In this document: positions 41,860-52,322 of the stretch, one piece after another
Numbering within the stretch: position 1 is the first letter of the stretch
Layout of the letters: each line of letters opens with the position of its first letter
Assembly (NCBI RefSeq): GCF_022376445.1
Contig: NW_025954986.1
Location: 62,001-126,000 of the forward strand
Source of the DNA: Fomitopsis serialis
Taxonomy: Eukaryota > Basidiomycota > Agaricomycetes > Polyporales > Fomitopsidaceae
Length of the DNA: 64,000 nt
Direction: 5' to 3'
Position numbers and translations under genes: made by a program
The notes under the pieces: generated by a model
What the model was told of the DNA's origin: nothing
What the model saw: only the letters and a program-made list of their open reading frames with translations
The model's database searches: none

Positions 41860-43260
41860 AAGGCAGAAGTGGGCGAGCGAGCGAAGACCCGAATGAGCGG
41901 GCAGACCAGATGGATGAACAGGCGGGCGGATGAGAGAGTGAGGGCGCGAACGAGTGGGCATGCAAGCGATTGAACGGGCAGGCGAGACCAAGATACATCG
42001 AACGGGGGCGCACCTGTGGTTTCGAGCCTTTGCGCTCGCTGTAATCTCCCTCTTCCCCGAGTCGCCCTTCAAGCTTCATGCTCTACCCATCCGCTATCTC
42101 CTCCTTCCGTGTTCGTTTCTGTATGACCAGGAGATGGCGGGGGGGCTTTGATGCGTGGGGTTCGGCCAAAATGGTTGGTAGTAGCAGTCGTGGGTGAGTC
42201 GCGAGTTGAATACGACGGTCCGGTAAGTGAGTGGTCAGATAACCACGCGCATGGCGCGGAGACGTGCAGACGAGCGAGTGTTCATGGATGTCAAGACAGC
42301 GTGCGAGTAGGCAGATGGGTCGACGCGTGCGGCGAGTAGTAGGCGGGCGAGATAGGACTTGGGAGTCAGGTCAGGACTCTGGCGCCGGCAGTCGTCGACA
42401 GTTCGAGCGCTAAAGACTTGGCGAGTGCCACGTCGCGACGCCAGCGCATCCGCCCTCTCGAGGATTTGCCCATTCGCCCTCCTGTGCACGTCCATCCTCT
42501 CGCGCTCGCTCACCCTCTCGTTTACGCCCGCTCTCACCCACCCGCCGCTGTGGCCTACTGCTCCCGCCGCCCGCTTACCCGTTCTCGCTGCCTGCTCACC
42601 AGCCCTCGCCGCCTGCTCGTGTAGCTTCGTCGCTCGTCTCGCCCACTGGGACCCGCCTGTCTAGCGCTCTCGCCGTTCTCGGCCACTCACCGTTCTCGAC
42701 CGCCAGCTTTCCTGTAGGCTGTCTACTGCTCGTTCTCCCACTCGTCTCCTCCTCTTGCCCACCCGCCTGCTCGCTCGCCGACTCGGTAGCACGCTCTCTC
42801 CCTAGCTCACCCGTCTGCTCGCGCACACTCCGTATCACTCTACAATAAGGTATTTTACTTGGGTAGGTGTGTCGACGAACCATCGAGTCTACCAGCAGTC
42901 CGCGCAGTGTCCGTCCTGCTCTCTCGCGCCCGTCCGCCCGCCTGCCCTCTCGCGCCCGCTCTCACTGCCCGCTCTCACGCGTCTCGTCTGCGGCCCTATC
43001 CCCACCCTCGGTAGCTGCCCACTCTCACCTCCGCTGGCTTGCCCACCCTCCCGCTCTTGCTCGCCCGCTCTTTCTTGTCCTCTCGCTCCTCTTGTTAGCT
43101 CACGCGCTTGGTTTCTCACTAGCTCGCTCGTCCACCCGCTCTTTCCCGTCGCCTGTCTTGCCCGTCGCCTGTCTTGCCCGCTTGCACCCTCACCCTCCTG
43201 CCAGCTCACTTGCCCGCCCGTTCGCTCTCGCCTCTCCCGCCCGCTTGCCCTGTCTGGTCT
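41860..43260. repeat. Purine tract then long pyrimidine-rich tract of element B
   Basis: The purine-rich part is 41860-41990. An unassigned 42000-42440 follows, with no gene that I can support. The pyrimidine-rich part is about 42440-43260 (CTCTCGCCC, CCCGCCTGC words) with artefactual open frames on all strands. Confidence 0.7.
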
Positions 43261-43267
43261 GTACGCC

Positions 43268-43459
43268 CTCGCGGTTGCCTGCGAGGTCGATGGCGACAAC
43301 TTCGCATCTGATGACAACGGTTCCGAGCTCATGAACCTTCTTAAGGCCTTCGATTCGGCCACCAAGTATACTATGCACGACGCGCAGGCCCTCGGCGTGC
43401 AGATGCTGCTGCGCGACCACCGGGATCTCTTTCCCGGCGATGTCGAGGTATGTATGTAA
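43268..43459 (+). pseudogene. Unrecognised host-gene fragment
   Basis: A short + frame directly after the pyrimidine tract reads CEVDGDNFASDDNGSELMNLLKA... and then YTMHDAQALGVQMLLRDHRDLFPGDVE, ending in a stop at 43459. Normal amino-acid composition and helical pattern contrast with the low-complexity flank. I do not recognise the family. Confidence 0.4.
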
Positions 43460-43639
43460 GAGTTGCCCTGTATTGATATTGACCTACCCATCCAGCACAT
43501 TTCTGCAACGGTGCACGCGTTCGAGCGTGCACTACCACGAGCACACTGATAGCTCTAGTCGGAACACGGACTGTAGTCAACGAATGGGCGGCGGTGAGTA
43601 CAGACATAGACAGATGAACGAGCTGACTTGACGACCGCG

Positions 43640-43889
43640 ATTCGGAGCACGCAGGACCAATGCGGCGCTGCGTGTAGACGCAGCGAGCCGTCAGATAATG
43701 GATGAGCAGGTGGAGGAGCGGGCACTCCGGCAAGTGGGCCAGCGGGTGTGTGTGCGGACATGCAGGTGAGTAGGCAATCAGACGGGCGGGTACAGGGCGC
43801 GGAGCAGCACTACACAGGCCGACCGCGAGCACGCTGGGTGAACGTCCAGCACGCAGACACGGCTGACGAACAGGCGCACAACCGAGCGG
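43640..43889. repeat. Purine-rich tract, left side of the gypsy-2 insertion
   Basis: GCGAGC/GGCGGG/GGAGGAGCGGGCACTC-type DNA up to the gypsy-2 LTR. The same composition resumes at 56039-56270 after gypsy-2, so gypsy-2 inserted into one continuous tract (GCGG duplicated). Confidence 0.7.
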
Positions 43890-45557
43890 TGATGAGCCCT
43901 TAGCTCACCTACCCACCGAAAACGCGATTTACGGTCGGTACGACAGTATACTAAGTCCGTATGGTCGACGCGCTATCCGCCCGTTCGAGGGAACCGTCCG
44001 ATGTTCGAAGCTCAAGTGTCAATGTTCGGAACCCTTAGTGGCAGAGGCAAGTGGTTTAGAAGCGTCGCTACATTGGTAGGACTCCGGAGCAAGTACATGG
44101 CTACGTCAACCTAGCTAGTGACGACCCCGGCAACTCTCGTATCTATGTCCTCGACCACCACACCCGTGACCACCACCCCTACCCCTACGAACAGACGGAC
44201 CGGTGTCGGAGCCACGATCAGTGTTGACGCGCTCGAGTAGGCTTTCGAGCAACCCGACGAGGGTGCCGTGCGTGCGGCGCTGGTCGACTGCGATGTTGTG
44301 AATCGCTCTACCCATGGACTCGAGGTTGTCGGGCAGCTGGCGAAAGTCGGACAGGATCAACGACTCGCGCTGATACTGCAGGTTCGCGAGGGGACGACGC
44401 TCGGCCTGGTTGACTTGTTCGAGCAGTACCAAGGTCTCGGACCACGCGATCGTAGGGTAGGGCGAACCTAGGATGTCTCCCTGGTTGCCATCGCGGTGAA
44501 AGACCTCGTCGAGGTAACGCATCAACTCGTCGATCTCGGGGAACGACCTAGGAGCAGGAAGCGTATCGTTCGCCAGCAGGATGGCCCGACTGCGGGACTC
44601 GAACAAGAATCGCTGTTCGAAGGTCGGTTCGATGGTTCGAACGATAGTCTAAGTTCGGAGGCACGTACAATCATCCAACGGACTCCGTGAGCCCAAGCCA
44701 GCCACTCTCCGGGACTGTTGGCATCGTATCGCGGCTCGACAAGTCCCTCGGTCTTGAGGACCTCTAGGAGGCGGTAGTAGCGGGCAGCATACGCTTCGGA
44801 AGTTGGGTCGAGGTGCGGCATGTTCGTGTAAGTCAGGCGAACTCCCGCAGCTGTCTCATATCTTCGAGGACTGTCACCGGCCCCGGTTATGTCCTTCGCC
44901 GTTCGGGGACGGTCGCCCGTTATGCGGAACCTGCGGAAGGCCGAGTTGGATTCTCTCATGTGTTAGTAGGTCCGGGTCGAGCGTTGTGACATTCTCCGAT
45001 TGGCTGCTTTCCTTATCACTTTCATTCATCATGTCTTGTATTTCTCTTGGCTCTCTTGGTCTTCGGACCGTATTTTCCTGTATATACTCTGGGACTTGTT
45101 CCCTTCGAATCTCAGAGACCCCCTACCCTCTCAATCTCACCTCGCGCCGGCGAGGTTCGTCAGCCAGCCAGTACGTTCGAAAGTCAGCAAGTTCGCCAGT
45201 CAGTCAGTACGTTCGAAGTCAGTCAGTCAGTTCGCCAGTACGTTCGCCAGCTCGTAGTTGCCCCGAGAGGCTCTACACTTCTTCTCCTGCCGTCGCTCGC
45301 CTCTCTTGTCACCGTTCGTTCGACACGTCTGTCGAAACCCTCCCTCCTACCTCCGAGGCTTAGCCCTCGTCTTCGAACAGTCTTCGACATCTTCGAAGCT
45401 CTCCCACGTCGTTCGGAGTCTTGTCCGTCCTCCTCCTTCTTACCTAGACCACTGTACAGTCCCCCGTACATCACATAGACGCAGAGGCCTCGCATACCAC
45501 TGCTCGACCTCACGGTTGGGTTTTTGTGTGGCTTTTGTGTTCTTTTCGGTCGCGTCA
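43890..45557 (+). repeat. gypsy-2 5' LTR (1668 bp)
   Basis: Starts TGATGAGCCCTTAGCTC and ends TCGGTCGCGTCA. It contains the antisense gene on its left half, a TATA-like GTATATAC at about 45080, and a GTTCGCCAGTCAGTCAGT repeat cluster at about 45170-45255. TTCGAA occurs eight times. Confidence 0.95.
44115..44821 (-). CDS. Antisense LTR gene of gypsy-2, 5' LTR copy (216 aa)
   Basis: Exon 1 is 44821-44669 (51 codons, MPHLDPTSEAYAARYYRLLE... to GVRWMI). The 56-bp intron is 44668-44613 (GTACGT...AACAG, phase 0). Exon 2 is 44612-44115 (RFLFESRSRAILLAND..., 165 codons), ending in a Gly/Arg/His-rich tail. The open frame extends upstream to an ATG at 44959; I choose 44821 because gypsy-1 starts at the equivalent Met-Pro. 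It is homologous to the gypsy-1 LTR gene along most of its length (EWLAWAHGxRW, F-S-R-S-R-A, ELxxYLDxVF, PxPxIAW, RPL..xxY.R..L.LS.xR), with the intron at the same codon. Function unknown. Confidence 0.82.
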
Positions 45558-45560
45558 TCT

Positions 45561-45577
45561 TGGAGCCCACCGCGAGG
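45561..45577 (+). promoter_or_regulatory. gypsy-2 primer binding site
   Basis: TGGAGCCCACCGCGAGG lies three bases after the 5' LTR and is identical to the gypsy-1 PBS, implying the same tRNA primer. Confidence 0.8.
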
Positions 45578-46135
45578 GGGATATAGAGCAAGATTCCGCC
45601 GCGTCGGAACTTCGACGTCAACCCTGAAGACTACCGAGACTACGAAAGTCCTCTTCTCGCACTCGCTATCGACAGTCGTCTAGGTCCCGGATCCGCCGCC
45701 GCCTTTCGCAGGCATAGCAACCCTCTACCAGGACCTTCGACTATCCCCTCTTCGTCCGAACACGTCGAGCTTGTCCCCGATCACGACGATCAGGAACGCT
45801 CCGCTCGAGACCAAGTACCTACTACCCCATCCCATCCCGGACGTGCTCGAAGACTTTCGCTCTCAGACGACCTAGAGTCTCGAGTCTTTGGCTCTCCTCT
45901 ACCGTCCCTAACGCCGTCGCCGCCTCTCGAAGGAGAGGACCTCAGTTCAGCCACGCCGATCACGACGCGTAGTGGAGCCACCACCTCACGTCTACCTTTA
46001 CCCACTCGTCGCAGAGCGTCGTTAGCCCCTCCAGGACCAGAGTCGTCCGAGCCGCGAAGGACTTCGACCAGCGACAACCAAAACCCTTCGAACGATCCAC
46101 CAAATCCTTCGAACCCTCCGAACACTGATACGAAC

Positions 46136-47240
46136 ATGTCCGAAGCAGCAGCACAAGCTTCGAAGGCGGCTTCCATGCCTGCCCGCGGTCACTCGACTGC
46201 GCCGGTCTTTGATGAGTCAGAGCCCTTCGCGTTCAACCGCTTCTTCCAGGACCTCGAGACCCACTTCACGCGATGCGGGATCACCACCAATGCGGACAAA
46301 AGTCATGGGCCGTTCGGTACCCGCCGATACGGGTCTCGGACCTGTGGACGATGCAGCCGACGTACAAGGATGCTACGAAGACGTACGACGAGTTAAGACA
46401 GCTCTTCGAACACTCTACCCGGTGCCGACGATCAACACAAGTATTCGACGGACGACCTCGACAAGGTGGTCCAGGAACGTCAGAGGCTTGGCCTGAGCAA
46501 CGCGCTCGACCTCGCCGCTTATTATCGTGATTTCTACATGATCTCCGAGTACCTCATCGCTCAGGGTTCCCTCTCGACGCTCGAACAAGATCGAAGGTTC
46601 CAGCAAGGCTTTCCCCCAGCGCTTTGGGGACCGATCGAACAACGCTTGTTCATGAAGAACCCGACCACTCGAGACGCAAGCCATGGACCTTCGCGCAGAT
46701 CTACATCGCCGCTCAATGGGTCCTAGACGGCCCTACCCCCGCTTCGACGTTTCAGCAAGTCATAGTCCAATCTTCGAACGTCCCCTCAGGTCCTTCGAAC
46801 GTCGCACCATCTAATTCGTCCGGCGTTAAGAACGAAGACCTCCTACCAGTCTTGCAGACGCTGATCAAGACTCTCGAGGCTCAGCAGTTTAGGAGTCGGT
46901 CCCCCGGACCACCAGGCGGTAGAGACGGCCCTCACTGCTTCTACTGCGGTCGTTCGGGCTGTCGCATCAACGACTGCGAAATGTTCGAAGACGACGCCAA
47001 GAAGGGCTTGTGCCGGAGGAACCCAGACGGCAAGGTCGTGTCGTTCGACGGTCGATTCATGAGCAGGAGAGAGGGCGAGACCCTCCGTGACGCCATCTAT
47101 GAGTACGCGCGCCGCACCGGCAAGGTCGGACTTAACGCGAACGCTTCGAACGGTTCGGGCGGTGCCACCAAGGTTCGACTACCTCCCAGCTACTCTACGA
47201 AGCGATCGAGACCCCACCGACCGCGACGTACGCCTTAGAC
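46136..47240 (+). pseudogene. gypsy-2 gag, frameshifted
   Basis: ATG at 46136 (MSEAAAQASKAAS). The capsid-like blocks FAFNRFFQDLETHFTRCGI, VSDLWTMQPTYKDATKTYDELRQLF, ALDLAAYYRDFYMISEYLIAQGSLS and FQQGFPPALWGPIEQRL occur in changing frames. Then a zinc-binding CFYCGRSGCRINDCEMFEDD segment and GLCRRNPDGKVVSFDGRFM follow. A Ser/Pro-rich open frame without ATG precedes it from about 45587. Its layout is like gypsy-1 gag, but the sequence is very divergent. Confidence 0.8.
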
Positions 47241-48525
47241 ATTGGCGAGACCCTCGAACGTATGCGAGACCAGCTGTCACATATCACGGAGGTCTACGCC
47301 CAAGAGCAGCGGAAGAAGCACGTGTTCGACGGCGTCATGATTGACAAGAGGCCGCAGCGTTCCACGGCCCGTCCTGCGAACTTGCCCACCGATAAGTCAC
47401 GAGCTCCGGACTCCCGAGGCTCTTCGAAGGAGCGTACCGTGCGCTTCGCTTCGCCGCCTGTGTCGAGCCAGCAAGCAGCACCGATCGAGACCCCAACCAC
47501 GCGTTCGAAGAGTGCAGAGCGTACCGGTCCACCGCCGAGAGCTTCGACGCCACCTGCAGACTCTAGGCCGAGCGTCCAGGCCTCGGCGCCACCAGCGCAG
47601 TCAGTGCCCGACAAGGAGAGTCCGATCCATCCCTTCGCAAATGTTCGGGACGCGACCTATGCACCACCGACGACCCGAAACTTCGGAGCAGCGCCTACGA
47701 AGTTTAAGAACCGGGACGGCTCGTATACGAATCTTGCACCTGTGTTCAGGCCCAGCTGGCCGAGTCCGTCTTCAAGCGGTCGATGAGCACGCCAACGGTC
47801 CCGCTGACCATCGAGGAGCTGTTGAGCATCTCGCCCGAGCTTCGGAACCGCTATCGCGAAGCTGTGACGCCCCGAAGAGTGACGCATGACTCGAACCCGA
47901 CCTCGACGAACATGGCTGCGTTCGAAGAACTTCCGACACACGACCCGCGTTAGTAGACTGCCACGACAACGAGCTCGACCCAGACGCTACCATCATCCCA
48001 GACTCGTACGAGACGTACCTGAGGGTGTTGCCTCGAGGCGCGATACCTAGCGAACTCACTGTCGCGGCGAGTCCCATTCGCTTCGAACGATCGACCTCAC
48101 GATCGATCGTAAGGAGAAGGTAGCCTGCATTCTCGATCCCGGTTCCAGGTCATCTGCATGTCGGAAGCACTGTGCTATCATCTCGGTTTATCGTTCGACC
48201 CGACCATCGTCTCAGCATGCAATCCGCGAACGGTGGAGTCGACCGCTCGCTCGGCCTTGTTCGAAACGTACCATGTCAAGTCGGCCCGATCACCTTGTAT
48301 CTCCAGATCCACGTCATCAAGCGCGCGTCGTACGACGTACTGCTAGGTCGACCATTCGACGTCATCACTGAGAGCCTGGTGAAGAACTTCGCCGACGAGA
48401 ATCAAACCATCACCCTGTTGTGCCCGAACACGTCCGAACAGATCACGGTACCTACGATGCCTCGAGGACGTCCGAAGTTCCAAGAGGTTTTTCAGAAGAG
48501 GCAGTCGGGACTTTTGAACACGTAG
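47241..48525 (+). pseudogene. gypsy-2 gag-protease linker and protease, frameshifted
   Basis: A linker frame (ALDIGETLERMRDQLSHITEVYAQEQRKKHVFDG) and Ser/Pro/Arg-rich linker are followed near 48120 by an aspartic-protease-like box (ACILDPGS, with P where gypsy-1 has S). The flap-side VKSARSPC/VGPITLYLQIHVIK and YDVLLGRPFDVIT follow, the last matching VLLGRPFF of gypsy-1. Several frame changes occur. Confidence 0.7.
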
Positions 48526-48871
48526 TTCAAGCCGACGATGACGAGCAAGTCGCGCTTGTGATCGACTTCGAAAACGATACCCCGTCCATTTCTGCCTATG
48601 CCAACATATCATCTCTCGAAGACCCAGTTCTCGCGGCTACGTATCTCTCCGTTCCACATACCTATTCCAGTTTTGTTTTCGATGAAGTCAGGACAGCCAC
48701 CGAGGCTACGAGATCGACTCAGCATACCCCGTCATACCTTCGAAACCTTCGAACACGCATACATCTTCGACCACTTCTCCGAACACATTCTCTCGTTCGA
48801 ACGACTCACCTACGTATACCCGCACCGGCCATACCCACGACAGTACCGACTCGTCCGAGGATGCTCCTGAT

Positions 48872-50040
48872 GTGTCCACATTCGCACAGGCAAAATCGAA
48901 GAAGAAGTACAAGCCGGTCGCACTCAAGACGAGACCTGTTCTCGGGTCCGTCCCCGAACAGTTTCGTATCGTTCGCGACATCAAGGGAGATCCGCTCTCT
49001 ACGATGCGTGAACTCAACCCCAACCCACCTCCTTTCAAGCCCGAAGGTCGCTACACGGCCGAAAGGGCAGCTGTCTCGGATAAGCTGCACGACGATGATC
49101 TGTTACAACCCGCCGAACGCGATCTACTTCACCACTTCATGGCTACGAACAACGACGCGTTCGCGTGGTCAGACAACGAACGTGGCAACTTCAAGTCCGA
49201 ATATTTCCCACCATAGACTTTCCTGTGATCCCGCACACGCCTGGGTCCAGAAGAACATCCCTATCCCTCCTGGTCTGTACAAGGAGGTCTGCTCGATGAT
49301 TCGTCGCAAGATTGACTCCGGGTCTACGAACCTTCGAACTCGTCGTACCGTTCGCGATGGTTTTGTGTTGTTAAGAAGGATGGCAAGTCCTTGCGGATTG
49401 TTCACAGTCTCGAGCCTCTCAACGCAGTCACGATCCAACACTCTGGTGTCCCGCCGACTCCCGAACATCTCGCCGAACAGTTCGGAGGACGAACGTGCGG
49501 AGGGATGCTAGACCTCTATGTCGGCTACGACGAACGCTATATCGCCGAAAGTTCGAGAGATCTCACTACGTTCCAGACACCGTACGGAGCCATGCGACTT
49601 ACTACGCTTCCTATGGGGTGGACAAATGCAGTACCCATCTTCCACGACGACGTAACCTATATCTTCAGCCCGAAACTCCCGAACACACTGTACCCTACAT
49701 CGACGACGTTCCGCTCAAAGGTCCGGCTAGCGACTACGGTGGCGAAGTCATCCCGCAGAACCCTGGCATTCGAAGGTTCGTCTGGGAACACTTCCAGAAC
49801 CTTAACCGGATCGTCACTCGAATGCGCTACGCTGGTGGAACGTTTTCGGGAGTCAAGAGTGTGCTGATAGCTCGAGAGATCATGGTCATTGGCCACCGTT
49901 GTACGCCCAAGGGCGCCTGCCTGACGAATCTCGAGTTGCGACCATCCGAAACTGGGGCGCCTGTCAGACCTTGTCCGATGTTCGAGCGTTTCTCGGCACG
50001 ATCGGAGTGTGCAGGATATTTATCAAGAACTTCGCGCACC
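48872..50040 (+). pseudogene. gypsy-2 reverse transcriptase, frameshifted
   Basis: The blocks match gypsy-1 in order: KKKYKPVALKTRPVLGSVPEQFRIVR, NIPIPPGLYKEV, FVLLRRMASP/VVKKDGKSLRIVHSLEPLNAVT, GGMLDLYVGYDERYI, TTFQTPYGAMRLTTLPMGWTNA, VPYIDDVPLKGP (YIDD catalytic box), NPGIRRFVWEHFQNLNRI and GTFSGVKSVLIAREIMVIGHRC. Breaks near 49208, 49320 and 49677 change frame, the latter two by what looks like a single missing base in short homopolymers. Confidence 0.85.
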
Positions 50041-50069
50041 GGGCCGACGCGCTCGTCGTCTAACAAGGA

Positions 50070-52170
50070 AGGATATGCCCTTCGAATGGGGCCCGCACAA
50101 CAGCAGGCTCAGGACGACTTGAAGCAGGCCTTGCTCGAAAGCCCAGCACTTCGTTCGATCAATTACGACTCGACGGCACCTGTTATTCTGGCCGTCGACA
50201 CGTCCTTCATTGCAGTCGGATTCCTCCTATGCCAGTGCGACGAGGAAGACGCCAAGCGCAGGTACTACAGCCGATTCGGGTCAATCACGCTCAACGACCG
50301 TGAACGTCGATTCTCGCAACCAAAGCTTGAAATCTATGGACTATTCCGCGCTCTTCGAGCGCTTCGAATGTATGTCATCGGGATTCGAACCTGATCGTGG
50401 AAGTCGACGCTCGATACATCAAGGGGATGCTGGCTAATCCCGATATCGCACCGAGCGCGAGCATTAATCGCTGGATTGTCTCAATTCTCACGTTTCACTT
50501 CACTCTCGTGCACGTGCCCGGGACCTCGCACGGGCCGGATGGACTGTCCCGAAGAACGACGCAACCAGGCGACGACCCAGTAGACGAAGACGACGCGTTC
50601 GAAGACTGGATCGACAACATGTACTCGTTCGTGCACATGATACAGCCTTATCCCACCCTCTCCCGCCCTTCGAACGTTGCGGTGCTCGTGTTGACCGAGG
50701 ACGGTCAAGATTTCAGTAAGGGGGAGGATGACGACGACTACGCGATAGTACCACGCTCGGACAAAGCTCGAAAGCTAGACGCACGTGTCGAGCAAGTCAA
50801 GCATTTCCTGATGACTCTGTCGAAGCCAGACGGACTTTCGCAACGAGCGTTCGAGGCGTTCTACAAGTACGCGACGCAGTTCTTCGTCACCGGGGATCGA
50901 CTCTGGAGACGAAATGGTCAGGGCGCGCATAAGGTTGTCCTACCACCCGAGCGAAGGCTTCGAACATTACGCGAGAGCCACGATAGGATCGGACACCGTG
51001 GAATCCACGCAACGATCGTAGCAGTCTCCGAACGCTTCTGGTGGCCCGATCACAAGTCCGACGTAGGCTGGTATGTTCGAACGTGCGACCTATGTCAGAA
51101 GCGTCAGTTACGACAGATCCTCATCCCACCGACGGTCGCGATGCCAGCCGGACTATTCATGAAGGCGTTCTGCGACACGATGTTCATGCCTGTTTCGGGA
51201 GGCTATAAGCTCATAGCGCAAGCGCGCTGTTCTTCGATCACGTACCCGAAGCCCGAATGCTTCGAAGAGAGACGGCTCAGACCCTTGGCGAATGGCTATA
51301 TCAAGACATTGTCTGTCGCTGGGGTACGCTTGTCGAACTAGTCTCCGACAACGGCGGACCCTGGGTCAAGGCGCTCGAGTACCTCTCGAAGAAGTATCAC
51401 ATCAACCATATCAGGATCAGTGGCTACAACTCGCGAGCGAACGGTATCGTCGAACGTTCGCACTTCGACATGAGACAAGCGTTGTTCAAGGCAGCAGACG
51501 GAGATCAGTCGCGCTGGTCACAAGTCTTCCATCAGTACTGTGGTCCGAACGCGTAACGACTCGTCGAAGATGGGATGTTCGCCGTACTTTGCAGCACAGG
51601 CACGCACCCGATACTGCCTCTCGACGTCATCGAAGCAACGTACCTTGTCCCACCGCCTGAGACAGCACTCGACACTACCGACTTGATTGCCGACGAGCCA
51701 TAGCACTTCAGAAACGGTCGGAGGACCTTTCGAAGATCTACTCAAAGGTCTACGAAGCGAGACGTGAGGCTGCCGACGCTTCGAACGAGAGCACCAGTAC
51801 ACGATCGAAGACTTGACTTCCACGTGGGGACTTAGTCCTCGTCGAAACACAGCGATAGAGAAAGCCTTGAATCGTAAGATGCGTCCACGTACCAAGGCCT
51901 ATGGTCGTCGTATCTCGAAACCGAGGAGGTGCCTACATCATTGCTGAACTAGATGGCACGGTCCTCGACAGACCTATGCCGCTTTTCGAGTCATTCCCTA
52001 CCTTGCTCGAAGATCGATCACGATTTCACTCGAACACCTGGATGTACCCTTCGAACGCTTGCGTGAAATGGAACAGTCAGACACACTGGGCGATGACGAG
52101 CCAGACGCGTCCGGCTTACCCGGCGAACTAGACGATGAATCGTCAAGTTCAGAAGACGAAGAATGAGTCT
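50070..52170 (+). pseudogene. gypsy-2 RNase H and integrase, frameshifted
   Basis: RNase H reads VILAVDTSFIAVGFLLCQ, FSQPKLEIYGLFRAL, a break near 50393, then VEVDARYIKGML and HGPDGLSRR. Integrase has its zinc domain (ESHDRIGHRGIH...CDLCQKRQ), then FCDTMFMPVSGGYK, a break near 51260, LVSDNGGPWVKALEYL, and SRANGIVERSHFDMRQ. C-terminal remnants MVVVSRNRGGAYIIAELDG and the acidic end DDESSSSEDEE match gypsy-1. It cannot make a full polyprotein as read. Confidence 0.85.
50693..50727 (+). promoter_or_regulatory. Internal copy of the gypsy-2 polypurine-tract region
   Basis: The 34 bases from GACCGAGGACGGTC to CAGTAAGGGGGAG match 54335-54368, just before the 3' LTR, at 31 positions. It lies between RNase H and integrase, where a central polypurine tract would be placed. 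Confidence 0.55.
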
Positions 52171-52322
52171 GTCGAGAGACTCGCGCAGTATACCCTTTAT
52201 GCTTTAAGGACACCCTCGTGCTTTTTCACTTCAATCCTTCGAACACCGTGGCAGCGGTTAGAAACGAGATATCTATTATACAAGACACGAGAGGGGGACG
52301 TTACACCAGCAGATATACAAGA

